This document shows positions 47,298 through 60,200 of a DNA stretch of 64,000 nt, piece after piece. Made by a program: the position numbers and the translations under genes. This DNA is from Candolleomyces eurysporus (Eukaryota; Basidiomycota; Agaricomycetes; Agaricales; Psathyrellaceae). The notes beneath the pieces were generated by a model. The model worked only from the letters and a program-made list of their open reading frames with translations. It did not search any database and had not been told where the DNA came from. The stretch spans positions 1-64,000 of the forward strand of contig JANBPK010000810.1 in assembly GCA_027579435.1 (NCBI GenBank), in the 5' to 3' direction. How positions within the stretch are numbered: position 1 is the stretch's first letter; every line of letters begins with the position of its first letter.

Positions 47298-49382
47298 ATG
47301 AATACTATGGAAGCGACATTCATAGAAGAACTTCGACAAGACAAAGCTTTCCAAAGAAGTGAAATTGAGAGGTTGAGGAAAGAGTTGGAACGCGGACGCG
47401 AAGAGACGGAGTACTACAGAAAGCAAGCCCGGGATCTGGAGGGGGAGTTAGAAAAGGTGCGAAAAAAGTGCTCCGCTTGTTCCTCTGTGCGTAGTTTCTT
47501 TCTTTCCTTATTCCTAGTGCATGTTCACCAACTTTGAGTTCGGAGGGACCAGTGCAATAGGCGATCGGTGAAGCGCGAGGTGAAGCGCGAGGTAATCCGT
47601 CTCTTTACTATCATCGCTACGATTCTAATCTTTGTTAAACCCTAATTTCCAGCCTGTGGTGATCAAGATTGACCTTGATAATGAAGAAGACAATCCACCT
47701 GCGACAATAGTTGAGGACGGTGCGCAAGAAGAAGTTGAAAGCCATGTAGACGATGTGCCGGTGAACAGGGATAAACAACGTTCTCCCTCACCTTCGGGAA
47801 GCAATGCCAGCAAACAGGAGGCTTCAGGCTCTATTGGCTCAGAATCGGCACAAGGTGGATACTGGGACAACGGACTGGAGTATGTCGACGATGACTCGTC
47901 GGAAATGGCGAGAGCCCTTAGTTCCTTTCCTTACGGGCTGGCTTGCTAATTAATGACTTTGGATGCCTTAGGGTACACACAGGGCTCCCGAACCTTCCCT
48001 CGAAAAATCGGGAAAGCGGAAAGCATCAGAATATTTCACTCGTTCTAAGAGGGCGAGGGTGTCTCCGTCTGCGAGTTCGCAACCGTCGTCAACTCCTACT
48101 CCTCCCCCTCCTCCCACACGGCTGTCTCCCGTAGTTCCTACTGGTGCTAGCTCACAACAAGTCAATCGAGCTTCCCGGTCGCCCCCTCGGCCAGCTTCAC
48201 CGGGACTACCTCCCCTTGCTCTGGTTCAAAGCATGCCAGAACAGCGAGTGGCATTTCTAACCTCTGAACGGGATGACCAAGGCGAAGTGGCGTCCTCATG
48301 GGAGGTATGCAAGGGTAGCAGGTGGGTCTTGAAAAGATTCACATTTTTCCTGCGCACTCATCAATTCATTGACATTAGTTTGTTTGTGCGCCCCCGCCCC
48401 CGTGTCAACCCGAATCCAAAAGTTGAGACGGATTGGTCGAAGGTGCTCATAGACTCCATTCACATGTCCCCAGAAGGTGTTGTTTGGTTCATATGTCGTC
48501 GGTGGCTTACGCCTGACCAAACGATGGACAGTTACAAGTTGTCCAAAAGGTCTGCGCTCTTTTGTTGTTATAGGATGTGCTGACAGAGGTTCATTCAGTG
48601 ATTGCCAACTCATGGAAAGTATGGGGGACACGGAAATGATTCTCTCTGAATGGCAAGTTGTAGTCGACATTGATAGAGTTGACAGTAAGTACTACTGCTC
48701 AACACCTGCATTCCTCCGAAGTGTCTAGTCGACTAAAAGCACACTTACTTTCAGGTTATGTGATCGTCGTCCGTTTCAAGGATGCCTTGCACCAAATCCC
48801 GGAGGAAATACCTCCCTGGAGATACTATTCCAGATCCGAGGTAGTCAAGAACGATAGTGGGAAATCGTGCCTTCGATGGTTCGACGTACGTATCACCATC
48901 TCAATTCTCAGCTATGCAGTAGAGGATAAACCGATGTATTGAATATGCGGCCAAATTCCAGGGTGTGGCCTTTACATGCCGGTGTAAGAAAGGGTATCGC
49001 CCCAACGAAGACCAGCATATCTACTGCCACACATGCAGCATCTGGTTTGACATTGACTGCGCCACGCAGATCCCAGACCAGTTCCATCTTGTCCGGAAGA
49101 AGAGCTTGTTGGAAGACCTGAAAGCTTTCCCCACAATTCGTGGTGCATGGAACGGCGCAGGGGTCAAGTTGTCCCATTGGATGACCNGGGGGGAATGGCA
49201 GGCTGAACAATTTGCTGTCAGGGATGTCAAAGAAGCACCGTGGAGGAGGACTGGGTGCTAAGCAGCTCTTGCAGAAGTTCAAAGCAGCAGCTGGTTCGTA
49301 TGTTGATGACGTCCTTCGGCTTCAGCGTATCCCGGTTTGCGTATGCCTAGTCTGCAAGAGATCCTCGAGGCAACAACCGTAG
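47298..49382 (+). CDS. BAH-like domain protein with atypical PHD-like finger
   Basis: Two possible starts, 47298 (MNTMEATF) and 47307. Residues from the start form a charged coiled coil (EIERLRKELERGREETEYYR) ending with CSAC. A small exon then reads RRSVKREVKREPVVIKID, with two tandem VKRE sites that fit the SUMO acceptor consensus. A Ser/Pro-rich linker follows with basic KSGKRKASEYFTRSKRARV. The folded part (WSKVLIDSIHMSPEGVVWFI, EWQVVVDIDRVD, YVIVVRFKDALHQ) looks like a BAH-type module, and CRCKKGYRPNEDQHIYCHTC SIWFDIDC is PHD-like with Asp where His is usual. The frame shifts at the N at 49187 and then continues GGGLGAKQLLQKFKAAAG to a stop at 49380-49382. A chromatin role is inferred. 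Confidence 0.7.
47568..47591. repeat. 12-bp in-frame tandem repeat coding VKRE twice
   Basis: GTGAAGCGCGAG is repeated exactly twice at the 3' end of a short exon, just before the GTAATC donor. In the frame that joins the next exon it codes VKRE-VKRE. Confidence 0.75.
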
Positions 49383-49644
49383 GAACGTATATTATTTTAA
49401 ATCTTGTACAACAGAACGCGTATACGGCTAACTCGGTGGAATAAATGAGAGTTTAAAATGCCATTCCTGCTTCGGCTCTTCGCCAATCTTTACTGAGACC
49501 GACGTCAGATAATTCGCATCAAACTTTTGTAACCACGTCAACTCCATCTCTTCCCTCTCCCTTCAACGTCTTGCAGCTCAAGACGCACCCTTACCCTCAT
49601 GTTCTGCTAAATGCTGAATCATACACGTGTAGACCCTTCTTTCG

Positions 49645-52600
49645 ATGTTAAGGGGCCGTGCGCGAAGGGGTCTGAAGGAAATCCTCACATTTCCCTGTCC
49701 CAATAATTTCCAGCGAAATATCCACATTCTCAAGCAGCTCCCAGCCGGAAGAAATGAAACGGCTCCTCCGAGCTCTTCACAAAGGGACAGAGGAACCAAG
49801 CCTATTGAGACGGAGGTTCCAAAAGTCGAGAAACATGGTACGCTGGCCGGCTAATCGTCATACACTATAAATGTTAACCTTGACCTTCAGTGAAACGCAA
49901 TGAACTTGGCGTTCAACTCTTATCTCGAAAGCTTCACGCTCAAATCTTTCGAGATGTCTCGTTCCCCACCCCTCCACCAGCCCATGTCCAGATAGCAAAG
50001 GAGCACCTCGCAATGCACGGCCTCGACCCTACTCAAGGCTCCGTTCTCCCGGATACCGGTTTCCAACTGCCCCCATTACAAGGCTCCAACCTTCTCGAGC
50101 ACTTCCATCGAATTGGAATCCATACCGCGGAGCCATGGTTGTCCATGGCGAAAGCCCATGTCCAATCGAAATTGCCGCCCAAGCCCGAATACTGGGAGGT
50201 ACAGAGCGGATGGACGAAGTACGTCTTTAGACCCGACGGATCAAGCTACTTCGAGCCCGTTGAGTTCCCTATGCACAACGGAAAACCGGACACTGCCCTC
50301 ACTTTCGACGTGGAAACTCTACCCAACTATCATCCGTACCCTGTCATGGCTTGCGCTGCCTCGGAGCATGCTTGGTATGCTTGGATATCCCCATGGCTTC
50401 TCAAGGAGACAGACGACCCAGACCATCTGGTTCCGATGGGCGACAAGACCACTCCCCGCGTCATCGTTGGTCATAACGTTTCCTACGACCGCCAACGCAT
50501 CCTAGAAGAATACAGATTAGAAGGCACTCAGACGCGTTTCCTCGATACCATGTCCCTCCACGTCGCCGTCAGCGGCATTTCCTCGCACCAGCGGCCAGCT
50601 TGGATGAAGTACAGGAAATCCAAGGACCAAGAAGTCGAGCGCCGGGAAGAAGAAATGACCGCATTCGCCGAACTTATCAAGTTGGTCGAAGACAGGCTCA
50701 CGACCGAAACCAACCCTGACAAGAGGCGAGAACTGGAAGAAATGCAAGAAAAACTCTCCGTGAACCTCCATCGCCTCCAAACCGAGGACCCCGAACCGTT
50801 GCTCGAGGGAAGCGCCGTGGCTATCGAATCAGGGATGGATGCAGAGGATATGGCGAAACGGTGGGAAGACGTGACTGCTGCCAACTCGCTGAAGGACGTG
50901 GCCAAGCTTTACTGCGACATCAACCTCGACAAAGAAATCAGGAATGACCTCTTGGACTGCACGCCGGAGCAGGTCCTCGAGCGTCTGAGCGAATTCTTAG
51001 ACTATTGCTCGAGCGACGTTGCAGTGACACATGAAGTCTACCAGACTGTCCTGCCTGCGTTTTTCGAGGCCTGCCCGCACCCTGTATCCTTCTCGGGCGT
51101 TTTGGTGATGGGGTCCAGCTTCTTGCCTGTCAACCAAGAATGGGAGGCTTATCTCGAACGCGCAGAGGGTGTTTATCGGAGCATGCAGGATAACGTTCAG
51201 AAGAAACTTGTCAAGCTTGCAGAGGAGGCTCTTGCTTTGACGGACAATGAGGAAGCTTGGAAAAACGACCCGTGGTTAAGCCAACTCGATTGGACACCCA
51301 AGGAGGCGAAGAAGTCAAGGGGTGTTGTCAACGAGGTACCTGAGGTCAGTGATATTTGCTTGCAATATACTTGGCACCGACTCAAGCCAACGTTATCAGG
51401 TTACTCCAGCCGAAACTGCCCCTCCTTCGTGGCTTGCAGCAGTGAAGAAGGACCCGTTCTCGAACAAGTGCATGGAGCAGATCTTACCCCTCCTCCTGCG
51501 GCTATCCTTCGACGGGAACCCCTTGCAATACGATCGAGAAGACCGCTGGCATTACATCCAAGACGACGCTGTTTGCATGCTGCCGACTGCTGGTAGCAAG
51601 CGAGTCGGACAGATCCTTTCCAAGAAGCATGTTATCAAGGCAGTCGACGCCGGACGAATGTCGTCTATAGACGTATCCTTATTGTTGGGCATCGCCCAGG
51701 GTGATAGAAGCGACGAAATCCGTGGCCGGATCCTCTCACTGGCTGGGCGCACTCTCGAAGAATATCAGGACCAGGAAGACGTGGACGACCCATGGGTTTC
51801 CCAACTCGACTGGTCTTCATCAGAGAAAAAGGTCAAGTCACCCAAACCTCCACCGATCTTGTGGCCAAAGTGGTACTGGGATGCTACAAAACCAAAGAAG
51901 GACATGCCCCCTGGTTCCCTTGATATCACCGTCAGAACTCGTATTGCCCCTCTACTGCTTCGCCTATCGTGGATGGGTTGGCCACTTCATCATTCCCGAG
52001 AACATGGTTGGATATTCCGCGTCCCCACTTCTGCCAATTTCAAGATTCGCGCAAAGCCTCTCGACTTCTACGACCCCGCCGACGACGCGTTGAACGAAGC
52101 CAAGCTCAGTGGCCGGTACCTCTTCTACAAGCTGCCGCACAAGGACGGGGAGAAGGCCAACGTTGGTAGCCCACTCGGGAAGACTTTCATCACGTACGCG
52201 CAGGACGGAGTCCTCCGGAGTCCAGGCGGCGAGGCAACGGAAGCGTTGGAGCTCAATGCGGTGTGCAGTTATTGGATCAGTGCGCGGGACCGAATCATGA
52301 ACCAGATGGTCGTTTGGCAGAAGGAGAACAGGAACCTTGGTTTCGCTCAAGACGAAGACGGAAACACGAAGTGGGGCATCATCGTCCCGCAGGTCGTTTC
52401 GATGGGAACGGTTACTCGACGAGCTATTGAAAAGACGTGGTTGACCGCCAGCAATGCGAAGAAGAATAGGGTCGGGTCGGAATTGAAGGCCATGGTTCGA
52501 GCACCGGAGGGTTATGCAATCGTCGGCGCTGATGTCGATAGCGAGGAGCTTTGGATTTCGAGCTGCATGGGAGATGCTCAGTTTGGGTTGCATGGAGCGA

Positions 52601-53718
52601 CTGCCATCGGTTGGATGACCCTAGAAGGAACCAAGGCTGCCGGGACCGACCTTCATTCCAAGACGGCGTCGATCCTAAACATCTCTCGAGACCAAGCCAA
52701 GGTGTTCAATTATTCCCGGATTTACGGAGCAGGAATGCGACACGCTGTGCTCCTCCTTCTCCAGTCCAATCCCTCGATGTTGCCAGAAGAGGCACAGAAG
52801 CTCGCAGAGAATCTGTACGCGTCGACGAAGGGGAAGAACACGCATCGCACCGATATTTTCAAACGGAAGTTTTGGTTCGGCGGTACAGAGAGCTATCTCT
52901 TCAACAAGTTGGAAGAGATTGCTCTTTCGGACAAACCTCAAACGCCTGCACTCGGGTGTGGTGTCACCCATGCCCTTACGAAAGAATTTCTCCCCACCGG
53001 ATTTGGATCGGATTACCTCCCTTCTCGTATCAATTGGGTCGTTCAGTCATCTGGGGTGGACTACCTTCATCTTCTCATGGCATCCATGCAATACCTTACC
53101 GTCAAATACAATATCGACGCCCGGTACCTGATATCCGTACACGACGAAGTGCGTTATCTCGTCAAGGAGGAGGACAAGTACAGAGCTGCGTTGGCGTTGC
53201 AAATCGCCAACCTGTGGACACGATCGATATTCGCGTATCGCCTAGGGATGGACGACCTTCCTCAAGGAGTCGCGTTTTTCTCCGCAGTGGACGTCGACAA
53301 GGTGCTGCGCAAAGAAGTCTTCATGCCTTGCGTAACACCCTCCCAACCTACTCCCATTCCACCTGGAGAAAGTCTGGACATCGTCGAAGTGCTGGAAAAG
53401 ACGCATGGCGGTTCTTTGTACAAGGATGGCCGTGCGATGCCGGAAACCGAGGCCGAATCTTGCGTTGGGTCCTTGGATGGATTCTTAAATCCTGATTGCC
53501 TGGTTCACCGGTCACCGAGCCCTGCGTTCCTCAGGGCACAAGCTACGACGGACTTTGGTGAGGTTAAGGGACTTGCACAGCAGGAGTCTGGCATTCGATT
53601 CGAAGGAAATGCGGCACCACCGAAGAAGCCTGCTAAGAAAAAACCCACTCTGGGTAATGCTGAGGATTATGATTGGTCGGAGATGGTGGAGAAGTTGCTC
53701 CAAGACGAGGCACATTGA
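49645..53718 (+). CDS. MIP1: Mitochondrial DNA polymerase gamma
   Basis: Exons 49645-49837, 49891-51344 and 51400-53718 give 1321 residues. The basic N-terminus MLRGRARRGLKEIL fits a mitochondrial leader. Proofreading motifs are Exo I TFDVETLP, Exo II VGHNVSYDR and Exo III YCSSDVAVTHEVY. Polymerase motif A is VGADVDSEELWISS, motif B is SRDQAKVFNYSRIYGAG (Ser where the family usually has Gly after NY), and motif C is ISVHDEVRYL. The spacer contains two related segments: DPWLSQLDW with LLLRLSFDGNPL (from 51267), and DPWVSQLDW with LLLRLSWMGWPL (from 51787). The second is the canonical one. The C-terminal tail has a Lys-rich AKKKPTLGN. It replicates mitochondrial DNA. Confidence 0.96.
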
Positions 53719-54217
53719 TGGTCGGAATATTTATGTTTTAATTTGCAATTTGTATTGGGAAGGTAGCCTACCTAATCTTGTATTATCTTAGAGAGCTCTT
53801 GTAGAGTAGAATAGACCTGTAATAATGCATAGCCAGTCCCCTTCGCAATGGTGCGAAACTAACGGTGCTATTAGGGTCCGTTGCTGTCACGCCTCACTCC
53901 GTGTGACACTACGTGTTGAATGTCAGGCGTCCTTTCCATGTTTACAGTGGACCACATCCCGGTTCGTAATTTTGGCTTTCCGCACAAGGCGTTGCGGAAT
54001 GCCCAATATGCAGCTTATCTTCATCCTTGTCTCAATGCTTCCCTTCGTTGTACCTCGAGAAGATTCTCCAACAAGCAACCAGTTTATACAAGCCCCGGAA
54101 GGAGCCCAGACTGTCAAACAGTGACTATATTGAGATCGAATCTTGACACTCAATTGATCAAGCTACATAAAGGGTCGACGCCCTCCATCGATTCTTTCTT
54201 TACACCAGTGTCCAGCT
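53719..54217. other. Intergenic, POLG to helicase
   Basis: About 500 bp between the POLG stop and the start of the helicase gene. Short open stretches carry no recognised domain. It should contain the POLG 3' UTR and the helicase promoter. Confidence 0.5.
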
Positions 54218-57200
54218 ATGAAACCAGACGCCCGAAACGCACCTCAGGAACGCTGGCTGTCAAAGCTATGTTCCGAACTTTCAGGCGCCCAATCAGTCGA
54301 GGACGTTCAAGCCATTCTTGACGAATTAGATGTCTCTTTGCTTTCTGATAGTCAGGTTGAAACGGTGCTGAGACAGCTCCTCGACGCTGCCAAGCATAAA
54401 CAATTACTCGAACTCGTGCTGGCATGTAAGTTTAATCCTTTTGTCGTTGACGATGGATGGTCTTACCGATCGTTCAATTGAAGGTGGAAGTTGGTCTCAC
54501 CGCCTTTCAGCTTGGCTTTTGGAAAGCTTCCCCGGATGCTTGTATGATGAATTCCCAGCCCCGATCCATTGCGAAATCCTTGAGAGGCTCTCGCATTTCC
54601 TGCCTTTTCTTCCATATCCTTTTGATCGGGAAAGACAACGTTTCCTTTCAGAGTCTAGATCCCAGGTGGAGAGAATTCCGCACGTTGTCAAATATATGGT
54701 CGATTTCGTCCTTGACGAAACGGAGGCATGCAACATGAAAAGGCGCAATAGTGGCTTGGAGGAGCAAGAATTCGCCCGGTTGAACGTTACTGATCCTCAG
54801 ACACAAGAAGAAGCTGTCCTCAATATCTGTTCTTTGATGGATATATTGCAAAGGACCCTCTCGGTACGTCTCGTGCCAAAGCGCAGTAGATGCAAACTAA
54901 TTCATTGAAATACAGGAATACTTTGACCTTTTACGAGAACCTGGAATCCGCTTGACGATTCAAAGCATGGCTATTGGTTCGATCCCCGCCAACGCAGGCG
55001 AAACCGAGGCAAGGAACCAGCGACCTGCCAACGGCTCCGCTTCAGACTCAACCACAGCGGCATATCCTTGCATCCAACCCACGACACCGTGAGTAAACAT
55101 TAACTAGTGTGATAATTTGGGCAATCTGACTGTAATTCTTACAGAGCACTATATTTCGAAAGCGCCTCCGGGTTCGGAGAATGGCAGATATTGATCTCAT
55201 CCCGGGCTGACCGAGATCTGCGAAGCGCTCGAAGGAGCGATGGAAAGTTCTTCAAGATCGTCATGAAGAAGATTATGTGCGTCCCCACGTCCTGTTGGTC
55301 ACTGCTTTCACAGAAGTTAACTCTTGCCTAGAGAATTGTCTAACGGACATTTCTCTCACGACAATCAGAAGCGTTTGAACAAACCTGATGTCCAGTTTCC
55401 GGTCTTCGAAGCAAAAATGACCCGTGACAGTCGCCTAGTTGTAAGTCTGATTGCAACTGTGACTTTAGCTCTCCCTCACCTTTGGAAAGTATCAGATTGA
55501 CTGTATTCCAGAGTATGACAACGACGTAAGTTTTATTTACTGGATTCCAGCAAATCTCAAGATAGTGTCCTAAAATGTTGCTCTTTGGCGAGCAGTCAGA
55601 ACGTCAAGGTATGCTCCTATATTTACCTCTGATTCGAGTTAAGTATTGACGATATGCAGCGATCAAAATATTCGGTATCTATACCCATGCACAGATCGAC
55701 AAACGGTTCTGGGATTCGATGGGTTATCAACTTTCAAAGAAAGGGAAGACATACCGCGATCGGTGCACGTTCAGGAACCAGCCCATTCATAAAGGCGACA
55801 ATGTCATATCACCCGCAATCTTCCCACCTCCCGAGAAAGAGGTCTCTGACAATAATCTCATCCCCGAGATACCGAAAGAAGACCTTGAAGAGGTACGTCA
55901 CTCTGATCAGTACCGGAGTCCTCTTTGATAGAACGAGCGCATCGGTAGATTCACTCGCTGCTTGTGTAAGTCTGAGATGCGTCCTGAAGGAGGAGTGTCT
56001 GGCTCAGCTACTCTTAGCCTAGAGAAATTCGTCCCCCTATCTAAGGAGTTGCTCAAAAGTAGGTCCCGCCGTCTGACTTCGAACGCAACGCACTGACTTG
56101 CATCCATAGCCATCTTCGCTGATCTTGACATCCCTCATGTCTTCAACGTCACGTATGTCTATCCAATCTCCTAGACTATGAACCTGTTTCACCTGCTCTG
56201 TAGCCCCCAAGAGAAAGAAATTATTGAACACCCACACTCATGCTATGTTATTGGTCGAAGTGGAACGGGGTAGGTACCGTGGCTCTTCCAACGAATACTC
56301 CTGATCTTTGTGATAAGGAAAACAACAACAATGCTGTTCAAAATGCTGGGAATTGAGCGCGCCTATACCCAACAGTCAGAAATCTCGTTGGTGGCTAGGC
56401 CTCGACAGATCTTTGTTACTCAGTCGCGTGTCCTAGCAACGCGCGTTGAAGAATATTTCTCGAAGCTGTTACAATCGCTCGCAGTGGCCAAGAAATCGAA
56501 AGAAGAGCTGAAGGAGATTGCAGAGAAAAAGGAATTACAGAATGAGGGAGATAGCATGCTTTACGATGCTGATGATGATGTGACCTGGAAGGCCTGTTTG
56601 CCGCAAAAATTCAGCCTACTTCAAGACGAGCACTTCCCGCTGTTTTTGACCTTTGAGCGAGTGCGTCTACCTCTCTTGTCAGTCGTGACTTCCTCATTGA
56701 TAAACTCTTGCAGCTTTGTCAACTACTAGAAGGTGACATTGAAAACATTGCGGATGTTGCCGGCGACAACAAGAAAGAACTGGTCACGTACGACATCTTC
56801 TTTGAGCAATACTGGCCTCGTTTTCCTCAAGACTTGACAAAGAATCTTGGTGGGTCTTGCTTGCTTCTTTTGTGGAATTTGCCTCATTGCTGGTCCTGCA
56901 GATCCTGCTCTAGTTTTCAGCGAGTTTCTTGGTACGTGCTCCCCGTGAACAGGCACTGAGCAAAGGCTGAGGCTTCACTGCAGGTGTGATCAAAGGATCT
57001 GAACAATCTCTCGGCCACGAAACCCGATGTCTAGATTTGACGGCCTACAGGAACCTCAGTCATCGCGCCCAACATGTCTTTGCCAAACAGAGGGATCGAA
57101 TTTATCTGCTCTTCCAAGCCTACATGAAGCACAAGAAGCAACGTGGTGAATATGACATTGCTGATAGGTCGGTAAATTATCCATATCGTTCCTTGGTTTC

Positions 57201-60200
57201 AGAATTAACATCCGTCCTTTCTCCTAGAACACATCGCGTTCTGAAGGCATTTGACGTGACAGGCGTCCCGGGGGCAAAGATAGACTATCTGTAAGCATAA
57301 CTCAAGTTCAATCGGCTACCCCTGACGTTGCTCCTAAGGTATGTTGACGAAGCCCAGGACAATATCCTCATTGATGCAATGCGTACGTATTGGGCGGAGA
57401 CTCGAGGGTATTTCTGCAATGCTGATGAGGCATAATACCCCAGTTCTCCGATCTCTGTGCCGCAACCCTAACGGTCTATTTTGGGCTGGAGACACCGCGC
57501 AAACGATTGCGATCGGAAGCTCCTTCGTGTTCAACGATCTAAAGGCTTTCCTGTACAGACTTGAGGTGTGTTTGCTTCGCCTTTCTGCAGGCCAGCGGAG
57601 ACTTCTGACAGACTGGTTCCCAGCAACGACGAGAACAAGGCGAAAGGGGTGTGACACAATCCGAACTGCGCACCTTCCAACTTGTCGTAAACTACCGCTC
57701 TCATGCTGGTATTGTTCGATGCGCGACTGCTATAATTGAGTTGATTACCCATTTCTGGCCATACGCAATCGACACCCTCGCGCCTGAGCAGGGTATTGTT
57801 GATGGCGCAAAGCCAGTCTTTTTCAGTGGCTGGGACACCCACATGGTTCATTATGTTAGTAATCTTTTCAATGTCCCTTATCGCTGTCTGACGCGCTTTT
57901 CAGGAACAATTCCTGTCCGGAGATTCGTGAGTACAGTGCATCTTCGACTTCATTGTTAGTGTATCTTTTGACGTCGAATATACTCCAGCAACCAGATCGA
58001 ATTCGGGGCTCGACAATGTGGGTATCACTCAAAATGTTTTTTGGTAATGGTACTGACGGGAGCAGGTATCTTGGTGCGGGACGAGGCGGCTAAAGCCGAA
58101 CTGCGAAAGCAAGTCGGAGACATTGGATTGATTCTGTCAGTGCACCCCACTGTCTTCGCATTCAAATTGCTTACTCGTAACTCTACCGTGCCTAGCACCT
58201 TGTATGAGAGCAAAGGTCTCGAGTTTGATGATGTAAAGTTTGTTCTGCAACGTCAGGCATGTACTGATCGAATCTCTCAGGTCTTGTTATATAAGTTCTT
58301 TGAAGATTCTACCGTGGATCTCAGCCAGTGGCGTGTTGTGCTAAATCTAGTCGAACCGCCAACAGAACATAGTGGAAATGTTCCCCGCTTTGACGAGGCG
58401 CGGCATGCCGGTGTCTGCAGCGAAGTCAGTGTGTCTTTCCTTTGAAGTGTACAACNTTTTTGTCTGATCAGTACTCTAGCTGAAATTCCTCTATGTTGCC
58501 ATTACCCGGTCGAGGAAAAACCTCTGGATCATTGATTGCTCAGACAAAGCAGAACCGATGAAGGTTGCTATCCGTTCAGTGCTTCCTCAGGCTCTACCAG
58601 CGTGTCTCATCTTCTTTTAGGTGCTATGGGATTCCAAGGGATATATCCAAAGCTGTGTACCCGGAAGCCATGTTCCCAGACTTGCAGCGAGGTCAACTCA
58701 AGAGGAATGGGCCACAGCTGGTCGGAGCTTGTTCGCAAATCGAAGGTACTCGCAAGCTATGCATGCCTTCGAGCGCGCTGGCTTGTCTCGCGAGGCTGAG
58801 ATTTCGCACACTCATCACCTCCGCGAAATCGCTCGTTCAATTCAGCCCGTTGACGAAGACGCCACGTCTTCCAAGCGGGATGCATTCTACTCTGCCGCCA
58901 AATCCTTTTTGGATCGTGCACGGTCCTCGAAAGGCAAAGCGCAGCGCGTGTTCTTCCACAACGCTGCTGGCTGCTTTGAGAAGGCAGGAAACTGGGGTGA
59001 CAATATGGAGGACTATGGGGAAGCTGCACGAGCTTACGTGGCTGCCAGCGAATACGCGGCCGCGTTCAGACTGTATATGAAGACTCAGATGTTCGATGAA
59101 GCAATTGACGTCATCAGAAAACATCGGCATGAGGTCGACGATGAGCTCGCAAATCATGTGCAGGATGTTGCAAGATTGTTCTACTTCAAAAACAAGGAAC
59201 TCGAGTGAGTTTACGTGCTAGTCCTATCGAGTCTTTCTAATCAGGGTCTACTTTCTAGAAAAGCGAAGGCCTTGTTCGAATCGGTTGAGGAAATGCTGAA
59301 GTATTTGGGGGACAATATCCTTCTTAACGAATGCCACGTTGCTGTGCTGGCTGAACTCGGCAGATACCAGGAGGCTGCCGAAGTCCATCTACGTGCAGGG
59401 CGCACCATGGAAGCTATCGACATTCTTCTATGCGACAAGGAAAACAAGGATTCAAAGCGCCGGGCAAATGATTACATTCTTCAAGGGCTCTGGGAGACAG
59501 CTTCTTTCTCTCAGAAAATCAAAAACACCGACACTGCCGCTCTCAGACTGTTGCAACTTGCGTCCAAAGCGAATAAAGATGCAAATTTACTGTCGCCTAC
59601 AGAGAAGGATGAGGTTAGTTCCGAGTTCTCCCAATTCTAACTCATCAGCAGCTCATCCCATTCCATAGCTTGAATTCTTCCATGGCCTGCTCAAATCCGA
59701 TGACATGTCTGTATTCCGCCAGCTCGCATATCGGTTCCTCAGTCGAAAGGAAAGCAATCAAACCGTGTTGTGCTTTGACCACTACTTCAACAAATTTCCG
59801 TCAACTTTGGAGATCACCAATGCAGACATGGTTGAAAATTTGAAGGATTTTCGCCAATATTGTCATTCATTCCATGGTTTGATCTCACGGTTGGATCCAG
59901 CCAACAAGGATACACAGAAACTATTCAATTTCCATCAGGCCTCTGTTCGAAATACCTATCGGATCGAAACCAAGACTTGGTTGTACCGGCGAGTCAAGGA
60001 TGCAACATCCATGCCACAGATTCTCGAAAGAGAAGATGGGTGTTTTGTCATGTCAGGAAATGAACTCCGGCAATTCCTTAAGGCTATTCTTTGGCAACGG
60101 CTGGAGCACCGCATTCACAATGAAAACAGTCTCTGCCAGCATATCCCAGTTTTCACTCCTTGCCTGCCTTTTGTGATGAATAGTGAATGCCTTCTAGTCA

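Noticed and set aside
50517..50905. Minus-strand open frames within DNA polymerase gamma
   Set aside because: They are shadows of the strongly conserved plus-strand exonuclease domain.
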